This document shows positions 35,432-46,716 of a stretch of DNA of 64,000 bases, piece after piece. Made by a program: the position numbers and the translations under genes. The stretch is from Erodium maritimum. Its lineage: Eukaryota; Streptophyta; Magnoliopsida; Geraniales; Geraniaceae. Location: positions 37,628,557 to 37,692,556 of the forward strand of contig OY997594.1 of assembly GCA_963921825.1 (NCBI GenBank), in the 5' to 3' direction. The notes under the pieces are model-generated. The model was not told the origin of the DNA. It saw only the letters and a list, made by a program, of their open reading frames with translations, and did not search any database. Position 1 is the stretch's first letter, and each line of letters opens with the position of its first letter.

Positions 35432-37083
35432 GGAGAGGAAATGTTTTTGACTGAGGCTGTAGTGAGGGCTAGTGGATCAGACAAGTTGATCTCTTCTCCC
35501 TCCCCAAGATCACTGAAATCATCTTCTGAATGAGTCTCCAAGTCCACTCCTTGATTCACTTCAAGTTCTAAATTATCAAAGTGTATAGCCACCAACTCAT
35601 CTGATAATTTTGTTCTCAACCCAATAGCTTTGCAGTAGTCTCTAGTGCCAGCACCTCCTTTTTTAAACTCAGTGGTATTTTTTAGAATTTTACCAGAATG
35701 AACAAGGGTTAGAGGAACAGTGGGTACTAAGACTTTGGTTTTTGATCTAGTATTGTAAGCAACAGCTTTTACCCCTCTACTATTGAAAGACAAAGTTGGA
35801 TTATCACTAAAAATTAGTGTAGGGCTGGTATAATTAGGCTCCAAATTGGGGGGTTTGAAAATGATGTTTCCCTCTAAAACCAAGTCTCCTCCAGCTGGTG
35901 TCTGGAAATTGGGCCCCAAATCTGCAGCAAAGGGAGTAACATCTTCTCCCCCATTAATGTCTTCAACTTCCCATGTTCCCTTTTGTAACTGTAGAGTTGT
36001 GTTAGTCCCATCTTCAACAGTATGGAGAGCTAAACATTTGTCCCTTCCCTCCAAAATTGTAGGGCCAGCCAACTCAGAAACAGTATTTGGTATTACTGTA
36101 GAGATTAACCCAGGTGAGATCAGGGCTTCTTTGAAGAATAATGTAGCAGGAACAGCAATCACAGGCAAATGACTGTTTAACTGAGGCAAACCAGGAAAAT
36201 CTGAATGTGTAGCAGCAACCAATTGAGTGGACACAATGATATCAGTATCCAGACCAACATTCCTCTCCTGTGAAGATGTACCAACCAACTCATTTGTAAT
36301 AACTCTCAGAACAGAAGGAGAGATAGTAGAGATGCCAGGAGTAGTTGTAGCATTAAACTCAGATGACAAAGAGTTTTCAGAGTCCTTCTCTGACTCAGAA
36401 GCTGAAGATGAGATAACAATATTGGGGATTGGAATAAAAGGAACCACTGACTGATTTATGGAGCTGATCATCACATTGAAAGTTTGATTCTCCAAAAGAA
36501 GATTGGTTTCAGAATAAACTCTGGGGTATTCATGGGAGTGTATGAGTACAAAGGCAGCATCAAGATGAATGCCAGATTCAGAAAAAGGATGTGTGCAAAC
36601 ATACTCCCCAATCCCAACAGTTAATGCTGCAAAATTATCAGTGCACCAGCCTAAAAGAGGTACTCCATGGATTGCCACCCAAGTGAACTTCCCACCACTC
36701 AAATATAGCCTTGCTTTGTCCTTGAGAACTAGCATCCAATGTTTTAGCCAAGCACCATCATCCTGCAATGCTCTTAGCTCAATCTCTGGGTCAGGGAAAT
36801 AAATCAAAGCAGTTCGATTTCCCAACGCTTTGATGATGATCTCTGCTTCTCTTTCAGCTCTAAAATCTTCCATAATAGCCTCCACATTGGTGTCATTGTA
36901 TAACAAAACCAGGTGGCCCTTTTCCACAATGGCTCTGTTATTTTCAACCACCTTACCATGTATTGCAGTTGGATGAACCAAGGTAGGTGTATCCTTTCTC
37001 CTCCAGACAGAATGGTGAGAAGTGTTGGTTCTATTATTCTCCCTTTTCCAAGCCTTGACCACAAAGAGTCTAAAACCCTTGAG
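35428..37083 (-). pseudogene. LINE-2 ORF1, C-terminal part
   Basis: About 550 codons open to the stop at 35428-35430. This is the RNA-binding ORF1 protein downstream of the RRM: a basic start, a region like the globular DUF4283-type core (KHWMLVLKDKARLY, TWVAIHGVPLLGW), then a long Ser/Thr/Pro-rich, low-complexity acidic tail. Its N-terminal RRM lies on the other side of Copia-3 (45556-45928). The two parts stay in register if the Copia and one TSD copy are disregarded. No internal stop is seen, so ORF1 was broken only by the insertion. Confidence 0.85.
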
Positions 37084-37088
37084 TATGT
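37084..37088. repeat. Target-site duplication TATGT, left copy of Copia-3
   Basis: Exactly repeated at 45551-45555. Confidence 0.95.
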
Positions 37089-38777
37089 TGTTGGGTCTCG
37101 AGGTAGGGTTGGAGATGAACCAACTCGCAGCGGAAAATCAATGAAAACCAAGAGACGATTAAAACCATGAAACAACTAACAAAGAATGGATTCACAAGAG
37201 AAAAATTCAGCACTAGTTCTTACCAAAACAAGAACACCGGTTAACGAATGATTGGCTTGAGTCTCCAAGACGCCTACGTATCCACATGGGAATCAAAGCC
37301 ACGTAGTTCTTCTCTTTGAGGACTCAAGAACACAAAAATGGAGGAGGAAACTAGCCAAACCCGAAATGGCCATGGAAGAGGGAGAGAAAATGTGTTTCCT
37401 ATTCTTGTCTTGTGTTTGTTATGTTGAAAAAAGATGACTTAAACATAACAAAACCCATACTTGTCCAACTAAAGGCATGGGACAAGTATGGTGTCAAGTA
37501 AGGTGTAAATAGGACAAAGTATGGCAAGACAAGATTGGGTTAGGTGGTGAATCACCAACACCTTAATCCTTGTCTTGCTTACTTAGTACTAATTAATCAA
37601 GACTTGATTAATTAGTTCCATGGGCCTTGGTTGCATGGGCCTTTCATGGGCCTCTTGAAACATGGCCCGTGGCCATTTCCAACGAGGTCCCGTGATTCGC
37701 TCATCGCCTCCATGCCTTCCATACCGGAAATGTCCAACATTATCCGACGCGATCAATCCCAAGACTCCAAGCCTTGTCTCGATCCGTAAAGCCCTATTCA
37801 CTTACGGGCACATGACCCAAAACCCAGTTTTGGTCATGTCTCGAGACAACTCCCTTTTGGCCATTCTCCATAAATGTGTCAATGAGTTTCATCCTCCGGT
37901 GTGACCCTTAGGTTTATGCATGTCAATAGATCAACGTAAAATCCCATTTTACTTGATCCTATTTAAGTGGCAACTAACGAGACTTTAGTATTGCCTGACA
38001 CTACATAACGAATCGACCCTGTCGATTCTAACCTTTCCATCGTCCCTGTCATTATCCTTTTATCTCCGATATCCTGATTGAGATAAGGCATAGAGCCGTC
38101 ATCCTTATTATTCTCAATCACCGTTCCTTGATATGTGAGATGACTGAAGATATGATACCCAGTATCATGTGCATGGCCATGCTATTCTTCCAGTCATTCT
38201 CGATCAAGTGGCCGAGAACCGATATCTTTCCCATACCTTAGTATGAGGGATAAATCCCTTAGCCGTCTTTCGTGTCACTCATGTAGCCCGTCCCCAAGCC
38301 AATCCTGGCCGTTATGGAAGCCCTGTTACGGACAACGTTAGGCTCAGGTCAAACTCAGTTGTTGACTACATAGCGATCACAAAGACTCCTTGGTCTAAGG
38401 ATACATGACAAGCTACAACACTGAATATGTTCATGACTTAATCTATGGCACATATTCAGGGCGGGTCGTCCAATATCATGTCCCACATGATATCTATGAT
38501 CAGACTCCGGAATCCCATTCCAATGACTAACAGAACGTAAGCCATAAAGAGCCATCTTTCATACTAGTCGCTTCTAGTGAAGCTTTGTTGACTAGGGACC
38601 CATCGAGTGTGATCTATCTCGATCTATGGTTCTATTCGCATGGTGGGCATAGATCAGAGCACACATTGATATATTACTCCAACACATAAGTAATATAAAG
38701 CCGCTTTAATTTTATTGCTAACGATGATATATACATTTGGACATTTAGGATTGAACTACGGGCACTAAGACTAACAA
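37089..38777 (-). repeat. 3' LTR of Copia-3 (1,689 bp)
   Basis: It starts tgttgggtctcgaggtaggg and ends actaagactaaca. It aligns with 43863-45550 at a constant offset of 6,774 up to a one-base indel near 38760. Confidence 0.95.
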
Positions 38778-38792
38778 TCTCCCACTTGCCCT
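38778..38792 (-). promoter_or_regulatory. Polypurine tract of Copia-3
   Basis: On the minus strand GGCAAGTGGGAGATT directly precedes the 3' LTR. Confidence 0.8.
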
Positions 38793-38927
38793 AGTTCCAA
38801 TCTAAACTCCAATATGTCCCCATCGACTTTACATGTCTAACATGTTCAGGCAGTGACACTGCCTTAGTCAAAGGGTTGGCTATGTTATCATCTGTTGCAA
38901 TATCGGTTATCTTCACTTCACCTCAGT

Positions 38928-39130
38928 TCAGTATTTATCTGATGAGGTGGATACGCCGCAGTACATGTTTGGATTTGTTATGAGATCTAGGCTTTTAGCT
39001 TGCGCAATGGCCCTTGTGTTGTCGCAAAATGGATTCACCGGACTGGATGGGTTTTTAATTACACCCAGTCCTGCCATGAATTTCCAAATCCACATAGCCT
39101 CCTTAGCTGCCTCTGCAGCATCCATGTACT
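38928..39130 (-). pseudogene. Copia-3 RNase H fragment
   Basis: Residues EAAKEAMWIWKFMAGLGV and the catalytic-type CDN motif (FCDNTRAIAQA) fit Copia RNase H. The flanks are out of frame, and the usual HIERKYH-type ending is degraded. Confidence 0.75.
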
Positions 39131-39363
39131 TGGCCTCTGTCGTAGATTCGGCAATGGTATCTTGCTTTACGCTTTCCCAGCTAAAGCTCTGCCATTCAGC
39201 GTAAACACATATCCTGATTGACTTCTAAAGTCATCTGGATTTGTATTGGAAAACTAGCGTCTACTCATCCTTCGACGACTAGTTCAGCATCATCTTTCCC
39301 CCGGGTTAGAATGATGTCTACTGGTACAACATAAGGCTTACGAGACGTCTGGTCTCATACATG

Positions 39364-40351
39364 TCATGGCATATATGATCGATCCTGCCCCCAGGCGCAT
39401 AGGATTCTCATCATCCTTTTCAGCTCATCAGGTGTCTTAGGACACTGAGTCTTGCTGAGATGAATGCCATGACTAGTGGGTAAGAGTCCTTTCTTTGAAT
39501 CGAGCATTAAGAACCTACTCAATGCCTTGTTCACATAGGTTCCCTGACTTAAATCCAAGACCCTCTTGGTGCGATCTCTACATATCTTAATCCTTAAGAT
39601 ATGAGAAGCATCACCTAAGTCCTTTATTGAAAAACACTTCCTCAACCAAGCTTTAATCTCGTGCAAGGTTGGGATGTCGTTTTCAATGAGAACCAGAAAG
39701 GTAATATTGCTCCCACTAGCCTTCTTATAAACGCAAGATTCATCCTCGTTCTTGATTAAGCCAAATCCAATTACAGCTTCATCAAAACGAAGGATCCAAC
39801 TCCGAGAAGTTCGTTTCAATCCATAAATGGATTTCAACAACTTATAAATCTTTCCTTTATTCTTCGGATCGTCAAAACCTTTGGGCCGAGACATACAAAC
39901 GTACTCAGTCAAATTTCCATTTAGGAAAGCGGTTTTGACATCCACTTGCCATATCTCGTAATTATGATACGCAGTTATGTCAAGAAGAATTTGGATCGAT
40001 TTTTACCATAGCCACTAAGGAGAAGGTTTCCTCATAGTCAATCCATTGGATCTGCCTATAACCTTTCGCCACCAGTTGAGCTTTGTAGGTCAGAGGGTTG
40101 CCGTCCATGTCTATCTTCACCTTGAAGATCCATTTGCATCCGATGGTCCTCACACCATTGATGGGATCAACCGGTTCCCAGACTCGGTTGTCCGACATGG
40201 ATTGCATTTCCTCCCTCATGGCTCCCAGCCATAACTCGGAGTTGGGCCCATCCACGACTTCCTGAAAGGTGGCTGGATCATCGTGATCCACCATGACTTC
40301 ATTGTCACCTCCGGATACCATATCTTGGAGATGGAAGATTGATCCTTTCAA
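39364..40351 (-). pseudogene. Copia-3 reverse transcriptase, catalytic YVDD deleted
   Basis: Two pieces in different frames. 39980-40351 has LWLGAMREEMQSM, GCKWIFKVK and AQLVAKGYRQ. 39364-39945 has MDVKTAFLNG, SIYGLKRTSRSW, FSIKDLGDASHIL and a Copia-like end. Between ITFLVL and ENDIPTL the YVDD box and its following residues are missing (about 39690), so the enzyme could not polymerise DNA even if the frame were whole. Confidence 0.88.
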
Positions 40352-40439
40352 ATCGCCTTGGACCTTTCGGAATTGTAACAGGAATTGGTTCTTACTCTAC
40401 GACAATCTCTGGCTCCTTTCTACTGGGTTGCCAATTGGT

Positions 40440-40709
40440 TTAGACAGATCTGTACCATCCTGAATTTCTTCGAGATGCACAGTCCTCCCAATGACGTCTT
40501 TGGAAACAAAACTCCTTTTCCATAAAGACCCCACCCCATGCGACGAACACCATGTTCTCACTGGGATTGTAGAAATAGTATCCCCTTGTTGCTTTGGGAC
40601 ACCACACGAAGGTGCATATCTCAGATCTTGGTTCGAGCTTAGTCGAAACCAAATGTTTCACATAAGCCTCGCAACCACAAATCTTTAGGAAGGACAAAGC
40701 GGGCATCAT
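40440..40709 (-). pseudogene. Copia-3 integrase C-terminal/linker fragment
   Basis: MMPALSFLKICGCEAYVKHL and the CTFVWCPKATRGYYFYNPSE block match the conserved linker between integrase and RT in Copia polyproteins. Short and isolated by stops. Confidence 0.7.
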
Positions 40710-40859
40710 CCCGTACCATTTTTAAAATGGTGTCCCTTCCACACCATTCGTCGAAGCCCGATTCACTATGAATGCGGTCGTCTCTAGAGCAAAACCCCTA
40801 AAAGAGATTGGGAGATCAGTCCAACTAATCATGGAACAGACCATTGTCTAACAATGTCC

Positions 40860-41676
40860 GATTTCTCCGTTTGGCTACACCTTTCAACTACAGTGACCTA
40901 GGAGGAGTCCATTTCAAAAGGATCCCATTCTCTTTTAGATGATCTAATAACTCTGTGGTCAAGTATTTTCCACCTCGATCCAATCGAAGTGCCTTAATAC
41001 CTTTGTCGAGCTGGTTTTCTACTATAGTCTTAAACTCTTTGAATTTATCAAAAGCTTCAGACTTATGTCTCACCGAATAGACATAACCATATTTACTGTA
41101 ATCATCAGTAAATGTGATAAAGTAGCTAAAACCCCTCCTGGCAAGTGAACTTATTGGTCTACACACATTCGAGTGTATCAGCCCCAATAATTCACCCGCC
41201 CTTTCATCGCGATCGATAAAGGGCACTTTAGTCATTTTGCCCATCATACAAACCTTGCACCTATCGATCGAATGGAATTCGAATGAACCTGAAAGCCCGC
41301 ACTTCTGAAGTGCTGATAGGCGCTTCTTGTTTATGCGACCCAAATGACAGTACCATAACAGAGTTAGGTTTAAATCGTTGGATTTAGACCTCTTGGTATT
41401 AACGGAATATATAGAACTTGAGGCATTGTTACCCATATCTAATATGTACAATCCTCCAACCATGTCAGTACTGGTATAAAACATATCATTGCATAGAACA
41501 TTGAAAACTCCATTTCCAATATTAACATTATATCCTTCCTTGTCAAACACGGATACAGATATAATATTCCTACTAAGAGTAGGTATGCAATATACATTAT
41601 ACAATACTAAGACAAGGCCTCTTGGCAAAGCAAGACTCATGGATCCTACAGCAGTTGCCACAACTCTGAGGTCCAT
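40860..41676 (-). pseudogene. Copia-3 integrase with damaged zinc-binding and DDE residues
   Basis: The GAG-pre-integrase region reads LLWYCHLGRI where plant Copia elements normally show His at the zinc-binding positions; CKVCMMGK is intact. In the core the first Asp position reads HSNVCRP (Asn), the second is present (LDRGGKY), and the Glu position past the stop at 40888 reads GVAKRRNRT (Lys). Family knowledge says D, D and E are all needed for strand transfer, so the protein would be inactive. Confidence 0.85.
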
Positions 41677-42305
41677 TTCGTGCTTTCCAAATCTCTCCTA
41701 CTTTCAGCCACCATATATTAGTGCATGTGTGAGATTCAGTCATGGTATCTAATACCCATGAATCTTTGGAAGTAGAGAGATGTAGCTCTATAGAGTTAAT
41801 ACCGAATGAAGGCACGGTCCCACCGCCCTTCCTTAGATCATCCAGGTTTCCTGATGAAGGCGCAGTCCTACTGCCCTTCTTCAGATCATCCAGGCTATTT
41901 GATGAAGGCGCAGTCCCACTGCCCTTCTTCAGATCAGCCGTGAACTTCCTGTAATCCTGGTTCCAATGACCAGGCTGTTGGCAGTAGAAGCAGACATTCT
42001 CAGGTGTCTCATCTTTCCTGCCAAGTGCGCATGGGCCCAGCCCTTGCCACTTCCAATTCCCTTGTTGACCATCAGAATATCCTTGGATCCCAGATCCCTG
42101 AGATATTCTTCTCAGCAGTTAATGACACTTCATGTAACTCTGATATGGTCTTAGAGACAGCCTTGTCAAGGACATATTCTTTGCGTTCAGACTTGAGGAC
42201 TATCCTCAAAATTCTGTACCAGTCCAAATAGTTTGTCCCATTTAGCTTGACCCTGTCAAGAATGGTTTTTAATGACAAACTATTAATGTTCGCTGAATTT
42301 GCCAT
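41677..42305 (-). pseudogene. Copia-3 Gag and protease remnants
   Basis: The ATG at 42305 opens a Gag N-terminus (LKTILDRVKLNGTNYLDWY) of the DUF4219/UBN2 type, broken near 42075. A zinc knuckle at about 41955-41995 reads CFYCQQPGHWNQDY, with Tyr in place of the last Cys. After it come three 16-residue tandem repeats (41803-41946). The protease motif at about 41745 reads SWVLDTM instead of the usual DTG. Confidence 0.82.
41803..41946 (-). repeat. Three 48-bp tandem repeats coding a 16-residue unit
   Basis: The core gatgaaggcgcagtcc.actgcccttcttcagatc occurs three times at 48-bp spacing. On the coding strand each unit reads approximately DDLKKGSGTAPSS. It lies between the zinc knuckle and the protease. 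Confidence 0.85.
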
Positions 42306-43848
42306 TTGATCTACAACAGATAAAATTCAATCAGTAAACTGAATAAATTTTATGAAGATCAAGCTTAAACACCAACAATCAATTCTAAACCTTTAGAATA
42401 TGAAACCAAGATCCTTGATTCACTCGATTAAGCTGAACTAATGCTCACCACTTAATCGAGCTATGTAGGTAGGACTCCATCCAATCACATCCAATGTGAC
42501 TCCTGGATAGGGTATGTACTTATGTACACGACTTACCCTATCTGTTACCCTAGCTCAACCTCAGGCTGAGAATCGTAGTCGGGTCCACCAATTTTCAACT
42601 ATGGCTCGTCACTATGTAGGTGCTCCGCTAATGCGCACGACACCCACATATGTCGTCCAAACCTACTACCCCGCTTTCCCATGGATGCTCCGCTAATGCG
42701 CACGACACCCATAGGACGGGGAGGTAGTAAGGTGTTGATAATTGGGAGGTATCGGACATGACCCGCTTTTACTTGTCCGGTTGTGTTTAAAACTTTGACA
42801 CATCCTAGATGCGATGAGCACATCAACTACATTCCAAATGCAATGATGCCTCAAATTACATCCAATGTAATTCTTCCTTCGAACCCGTCAACTACATCCA
42901 ATGTAATGACGATTCTAAGGGCTCACACACAAGGATTAAAATTCCAATTTTATCTTTGCATGTGAGGTGATATGCTCGGTAAATAAAGTTAAGCATGCAA
43001 TTCTAAAACACATAGAATTAATCATGCATAAACTAAACCAAGCATAAAGCGATAAATGTGCACATAATAGCCCCCTAAACTAACTCCCACTAGCTTCTTG
43101 AGCTCCACCATCTCCAAGCCGATGCCAACACCCGAAAAGCCACCAAATGACCTTTTCGCCCTTTCTTCGTGTTGAGTAAAAAAATACAATTTAATACACG
43201 ACTCGCAGTTCGGGAATAAATAAATATTACAAACAAGTGGTTCGACGACCACACCTTGAAAGAATAATTACACGCTAACACTAACGGCTCGCAGGCCGTG
43301 AAAAGCGATAAATAATTAAATCGAGCTCGGGGCTATTATGTACACCATGCCAACATCACATCACACATCGTGTTATCAAACAAGCATGTTATCAAACATC
43401 ATGTGATTTTCCGGTTTTAATTAATAGCCAAGTTTCGAAATTTTTTGATGCTCGGTTTATCGAAACCGTTCAAAAATGAAACTTTTGAACATTTGATCTT
43501 CGAGTTCATCATGACGGTTCCAAACTCGTCATAACTAACAAAACGGTTTAGCCTTGGCATATCAACCATCCAATGGTCATGCTTGGCCTAGCTCCGTCCA
43601 ACGGAGCCCCGTTCGGTCCCGGTTTCGGCTCCCCGAGAGTCCCGCTCCCGAGACCCGAAAAATCAATTTTTTTTCAAAATTTCCAGATTTGAAATAATTT
43701 TCAAAAATTCATTTTACATGCATTAAATCCATGAACAAGAATTTAAAACATGTTATCAAACAATTTAGCAAAACAACATGCCAAAAAACGAAACTTTCAA
43801 GCAAAACCGAAACTTTGAACACCGTCTTGTGAATCCCGAAGGTAGCAC
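42306..43848 (-). other. Copia-3 leader; no gene seen
   Basis: Non-coding stretch between the primer-binding site and gag, about 1.5 kb, unusually long. It contains a direct duplication of a 26-bp block starting tgctccgctaatgcgcacga at 42621-42646 and 42686-42711. Confidence 0.7.
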
Positions 43849-43861
43849 GGCTCTGATACCA
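43849..43861 (-). promoter_or_regulatory. Primer-binding site of Copia-3
   Basis: TGGTATCAGAGCC on the minus strand next to the 5' LTR, complementary to initiator tRNA-Met. Confidence 0.92.
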
Positions 43862-43862
43862 C

Positions 43863-45550
43863 TGTTGGGTCTCGAGGTAGGGTTGGAGATGAACCAACTC
43901 GCAGCGGAAAATCAATGAAAACCAAGAGACGATTAAAACCATGAAACAACTAACAAAGAATGGATTCACAAGAGAAAAATTCAGCACTAGTTCTTACCAA
44001 AACAAGAACACCGGTTAACGAATGATTGGCTTGAGTCTCCAAGACGCCTACGTATCCACATGGGAATCAAAGCCACGTAGTTCTTCTCTTTGAGGACTCA
44101 AGAACACAAAAATGGAGGAGGAAACTAGCCAAACCCGAAATGGCCATGGAAGAGGGAGAGAAAATGTGTTTCCTATTCTTGTCTTGTGTTTGTTATGTTG
44201 AAAAAAGATGACTTAAACATAACAAAACCCATACTTGTCCAACTAAAGGCATGGGACAAGTATGGTGTCAAGTAAGGTGTAAATAGGACAAAGTATGGCA
44301 AGACAAGATTGGGTTAGGTGGTGAATCACCAACACCTTAATCCTTGTCTTGCTTACTTAGTACTAATTAATCAAGACTTGATTAATTAGTTCCATGGGCC
44401 TTGGTTGCATGGGCCTTTCATGGGCCTCTTGAAACATGGCCCGTGGCCATTTCCAACGAGGTCCCGTGATTCGCTCATCGCCTCCATGCCTTCCATACCG
44501 GAAATGTCCAACATTATCCGACGCGATCAATCCCAAGACTCCAAGCCTTGTCTCGATCCGTAAAGCCCTATTCACTTACGGGCACATGACCCAAAACCCA
44601 GTTTTGGTCATGTCCCGAGACAACTCCCTTTTGGCCATTCTCCATAAATGTGTCAATGAGTTTCATCCTCCGGTGTGACCCTTAGGTTTATGCATGTCAA
44701 TAGATCAACGTAAAATCCCATTTTACTTGATCCTATTTAAGTGGCAACTAACGAGACTTTAGTATTGCCTGACACTACATAACGAATCGACCCTGTCGAT
44801 TCTAACCTTTCCATCGTCCCTGTCATTATCCTTTTATCTCCGATATCCTGATTGAGATAAGGCATAGAGCCGTCATCCTTATTATTCTCAATCACCGTTC
44901 CTTGATATGTGAGATGACTGAAGATATGATACCCAGTATCATGTGCATGGCCATGCTATTCTTCCAGTCATTCTCGATCAAGTGGCCGAGAACCGATATC
45001 TTTCCCATACCTTAGTATGAGGGATAAATCCCTTAGCCGTCTTTCGTGTCACTCATGTAGCCCGTCCCCAAGCCAATCCTGGCCGTTATGGAAGCCCTGT
45101 TACGGACAACGTTAGGCTCAGGTCAAACTCAGTTGTTGACTACATAGCGATCACAAAGACTCCTTGGTCTAAGGATACATGACAAGCTACAACACTGAAT
45201 ATGTTCATGACTTAATCTATGGCACATATTCAGGGCGGGTCGTCCAATATCATGTCCCACATGATATCTATGATCAGACTCCGGAATCCCATTCCAATGA
45301 CTAACAGAACGTAAGCCATAAAGAGCCATCTTTCATACTAGTCGCTTCTAGTGAAGCTTTGTTGACTAGGGACCCATCGAGTGTGATCTATCTCGATCTA
45401 TGGTTCTATTCGCATGGTGGGCATAGATCAGAGCACACATTGATATATTACTCCAACACATAAGTAATATAAAGCCGCTTTAATTTTATTGCTAACGATG
45501 ATATATACATTTGGACATTTAGGATTGAACTACGGGCACTAAGACTAACA
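43863..45550 (-). repeat. 5' LTR of Copia-3 (1,688 bp)
   Basis: Partner of 37089-38777, with two differences noticed over the whole length. Confidence 0.95.
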
Positions 45551-45555
45551 TATGT
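45551..45555. repeat. Target-site duplication TATGT, right copy of Copia-3
   Basis: Exact partner of 37084-37088. Confidence 0.95.
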
Positions 45556-45928
45556 ACCCATTGAACATAGTGATTGCCTTCTCAAAACCCTCCAAAGATC
45601 TGAATGCCACGAACCCAAACCACTTGCCTCTAGCGTTGGGTGTCTTAAGAGCTTCCACTTTCACAATCTCCCCACACTCAAGAAATAGATTGGATAACCA
45701 ATCAGAGCAAGTATTGGGTGGTAAATTATGCACAAAAATCCAATGCAGCTGCTGTGAAAGCTCATCAACCTCAGTCCTCCCAACACTGCCAACAACGTTC
45801 CTGATCCCTCCAGTTCTAGCCAGCCCATGCGTAACATGTTCAAAACCCGGCGATGCACCCACCGTGGAGCTGGATGGCATGTTCTCAGAACAGAGGAAGT
45901 AATGGAACAAGGACAAGATGAAAATCAA
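45556..45928 (-). pseudogene. LINE-2 ORF1, N-terminal RRM part
   Basis: Open from ATG 45928 (or, with better context to the protein family, the ATG at 45880, MPSSSTVG) to the Copia-3 insertion. Residues about 60-125 form an RNA recognition motif: WIFVHNLPP (RNP2-like) and GKWFGFVAF (RNP1-like). ORF1 proteins of many plant L1 LINEs carry such an RRM for binding the element's RNA. The protein is truncated here by Copia-3. Confidence 0.82.
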
Positions 45929-46150
45929 GCCCAGTAATCACTAGTTCACACGGTGGTTCGATGATCTATAGAATGATCATCCTGAACATTACACCGTGTG
46001 ACCATAATGAAGAAGATTAGTAGCAAACCGAGGAAGAACAGACGAAGAAGAATTGCAAGAAGCTACCGTTGAGCTACAGTGTCGACACTGTTGCTCTAGA
46101 GAGAAATTTTTTTTGTGGTATTGGCGCCTTGTTTAAACTGGCTTACTAAT
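45929..46150 (-). other. LINE-2 5' leader
   Basis: About 220 bp from the TSD to the first ATG of ORF1, with no coding potential. It should contain the internal Pol II promoter expected of a full-length LINE, but no motif is diagnostic. Confidence 0.6.
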
Positions 46151-46165
46151 GAAAATGAACTACAT
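46151..46165. repeat. 15-bp target-site duplication of LINE-2, right copy
   Basis: Exact partner of 31006-31020. Confidence 0.95.
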
Positions 46166-46714
46166 GCAATCGAAAACCCAAAATCGCAATAACTTTTATG
46201 GAGGGGTTAGATATAATTTAGTCGAAACTTATTGATAGTATTGATTCAACCCGAGACTAACACGGTTTTCAAATGAAATAACAATTATTGGTGGGATACT
46301 ACCATTGAAACAAAAACAAAAAAAACGTGCAGCGATAAGCAATATTGTCGGTCAAAATGCAAGTAAAAGAAAAACGTGGTCCAAAATATGTTATCAAAAT
46401 AAGTAGATTGGATTTGGGTGGTACAGCCGAGTGTATATCATAGCGATGAGCTATATTCGTCAGACCAAGTTGACGTTGTTATCAGTATGGCCATTCATTT
46501 ATTAATAAAGATTAAATCATTGCCTGCATGCAAACAAAACCCACCTATTCACGTAATAATTGAGCATGAAACAGAGGATATTTATTGATGTATCAATATA
46601 TACATTCATGTATAATATTTGATGCTGCTGCACTGAACGTATTCTACTGGGATTATGGAAAACCCTACTAACAGCATGTACCATATATGCTTTCGCTGAT
46701 AAGAAAGAAAAAAA
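46166..46714. other. Unassigned DNA
   Basis: AT-rich, non-coding. A 15-bp direct repeat acagcatgtaccata occurs at 46671-46685 and 46715-46729; the second copy marks the probable left end of the next element. Confidence 0.4.
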
Positions 46715-46716
46715 AC

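Larger units (their letters stand above)
37089..45550 (-). mobile_element. Copia-3: Copia retrotransposon, coding region dead, LTRs nearly identical
   Basis: Minus-strand element of 8,462 bp with LTRs 37089-38777 (3') and 43863-45550 (5'), initiator-Met primer-binding site, polypurine tract and perfect TSD TATGT. The LTRs differ at only two places that I saw: T/C within gtctcgag at about 37844, and four versus three G near 38760. The domains Gag, protease, integrase, RT and RNase H are all recognisable in order but are broken by stops, frameshifts and active-site losses. It sits inside ORF1 of LINE-2. Confidence 0.93.
31021..46150 (-). mobile_element. LINE-2: full-length plant L1-type LINE, split by Copia-3
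   Basis: Minus-strand LINE with poly-A at 31021-31027 (T on plus), 3' tail ending AATAGCCGATC, ORF2, ORF1 and 5' leader to 46150. It is flanked by a perfect 15-bp TSD. Without the 8,462-bp Copia-3 and its TSD it would be about 6.66 kb, a normal full length for a plant L1. ORF1 and ORF2 overlap by four bases. ORF2 holds two nonsense codons and frameshifts, so it is now inactive. Confidence 0.93.
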
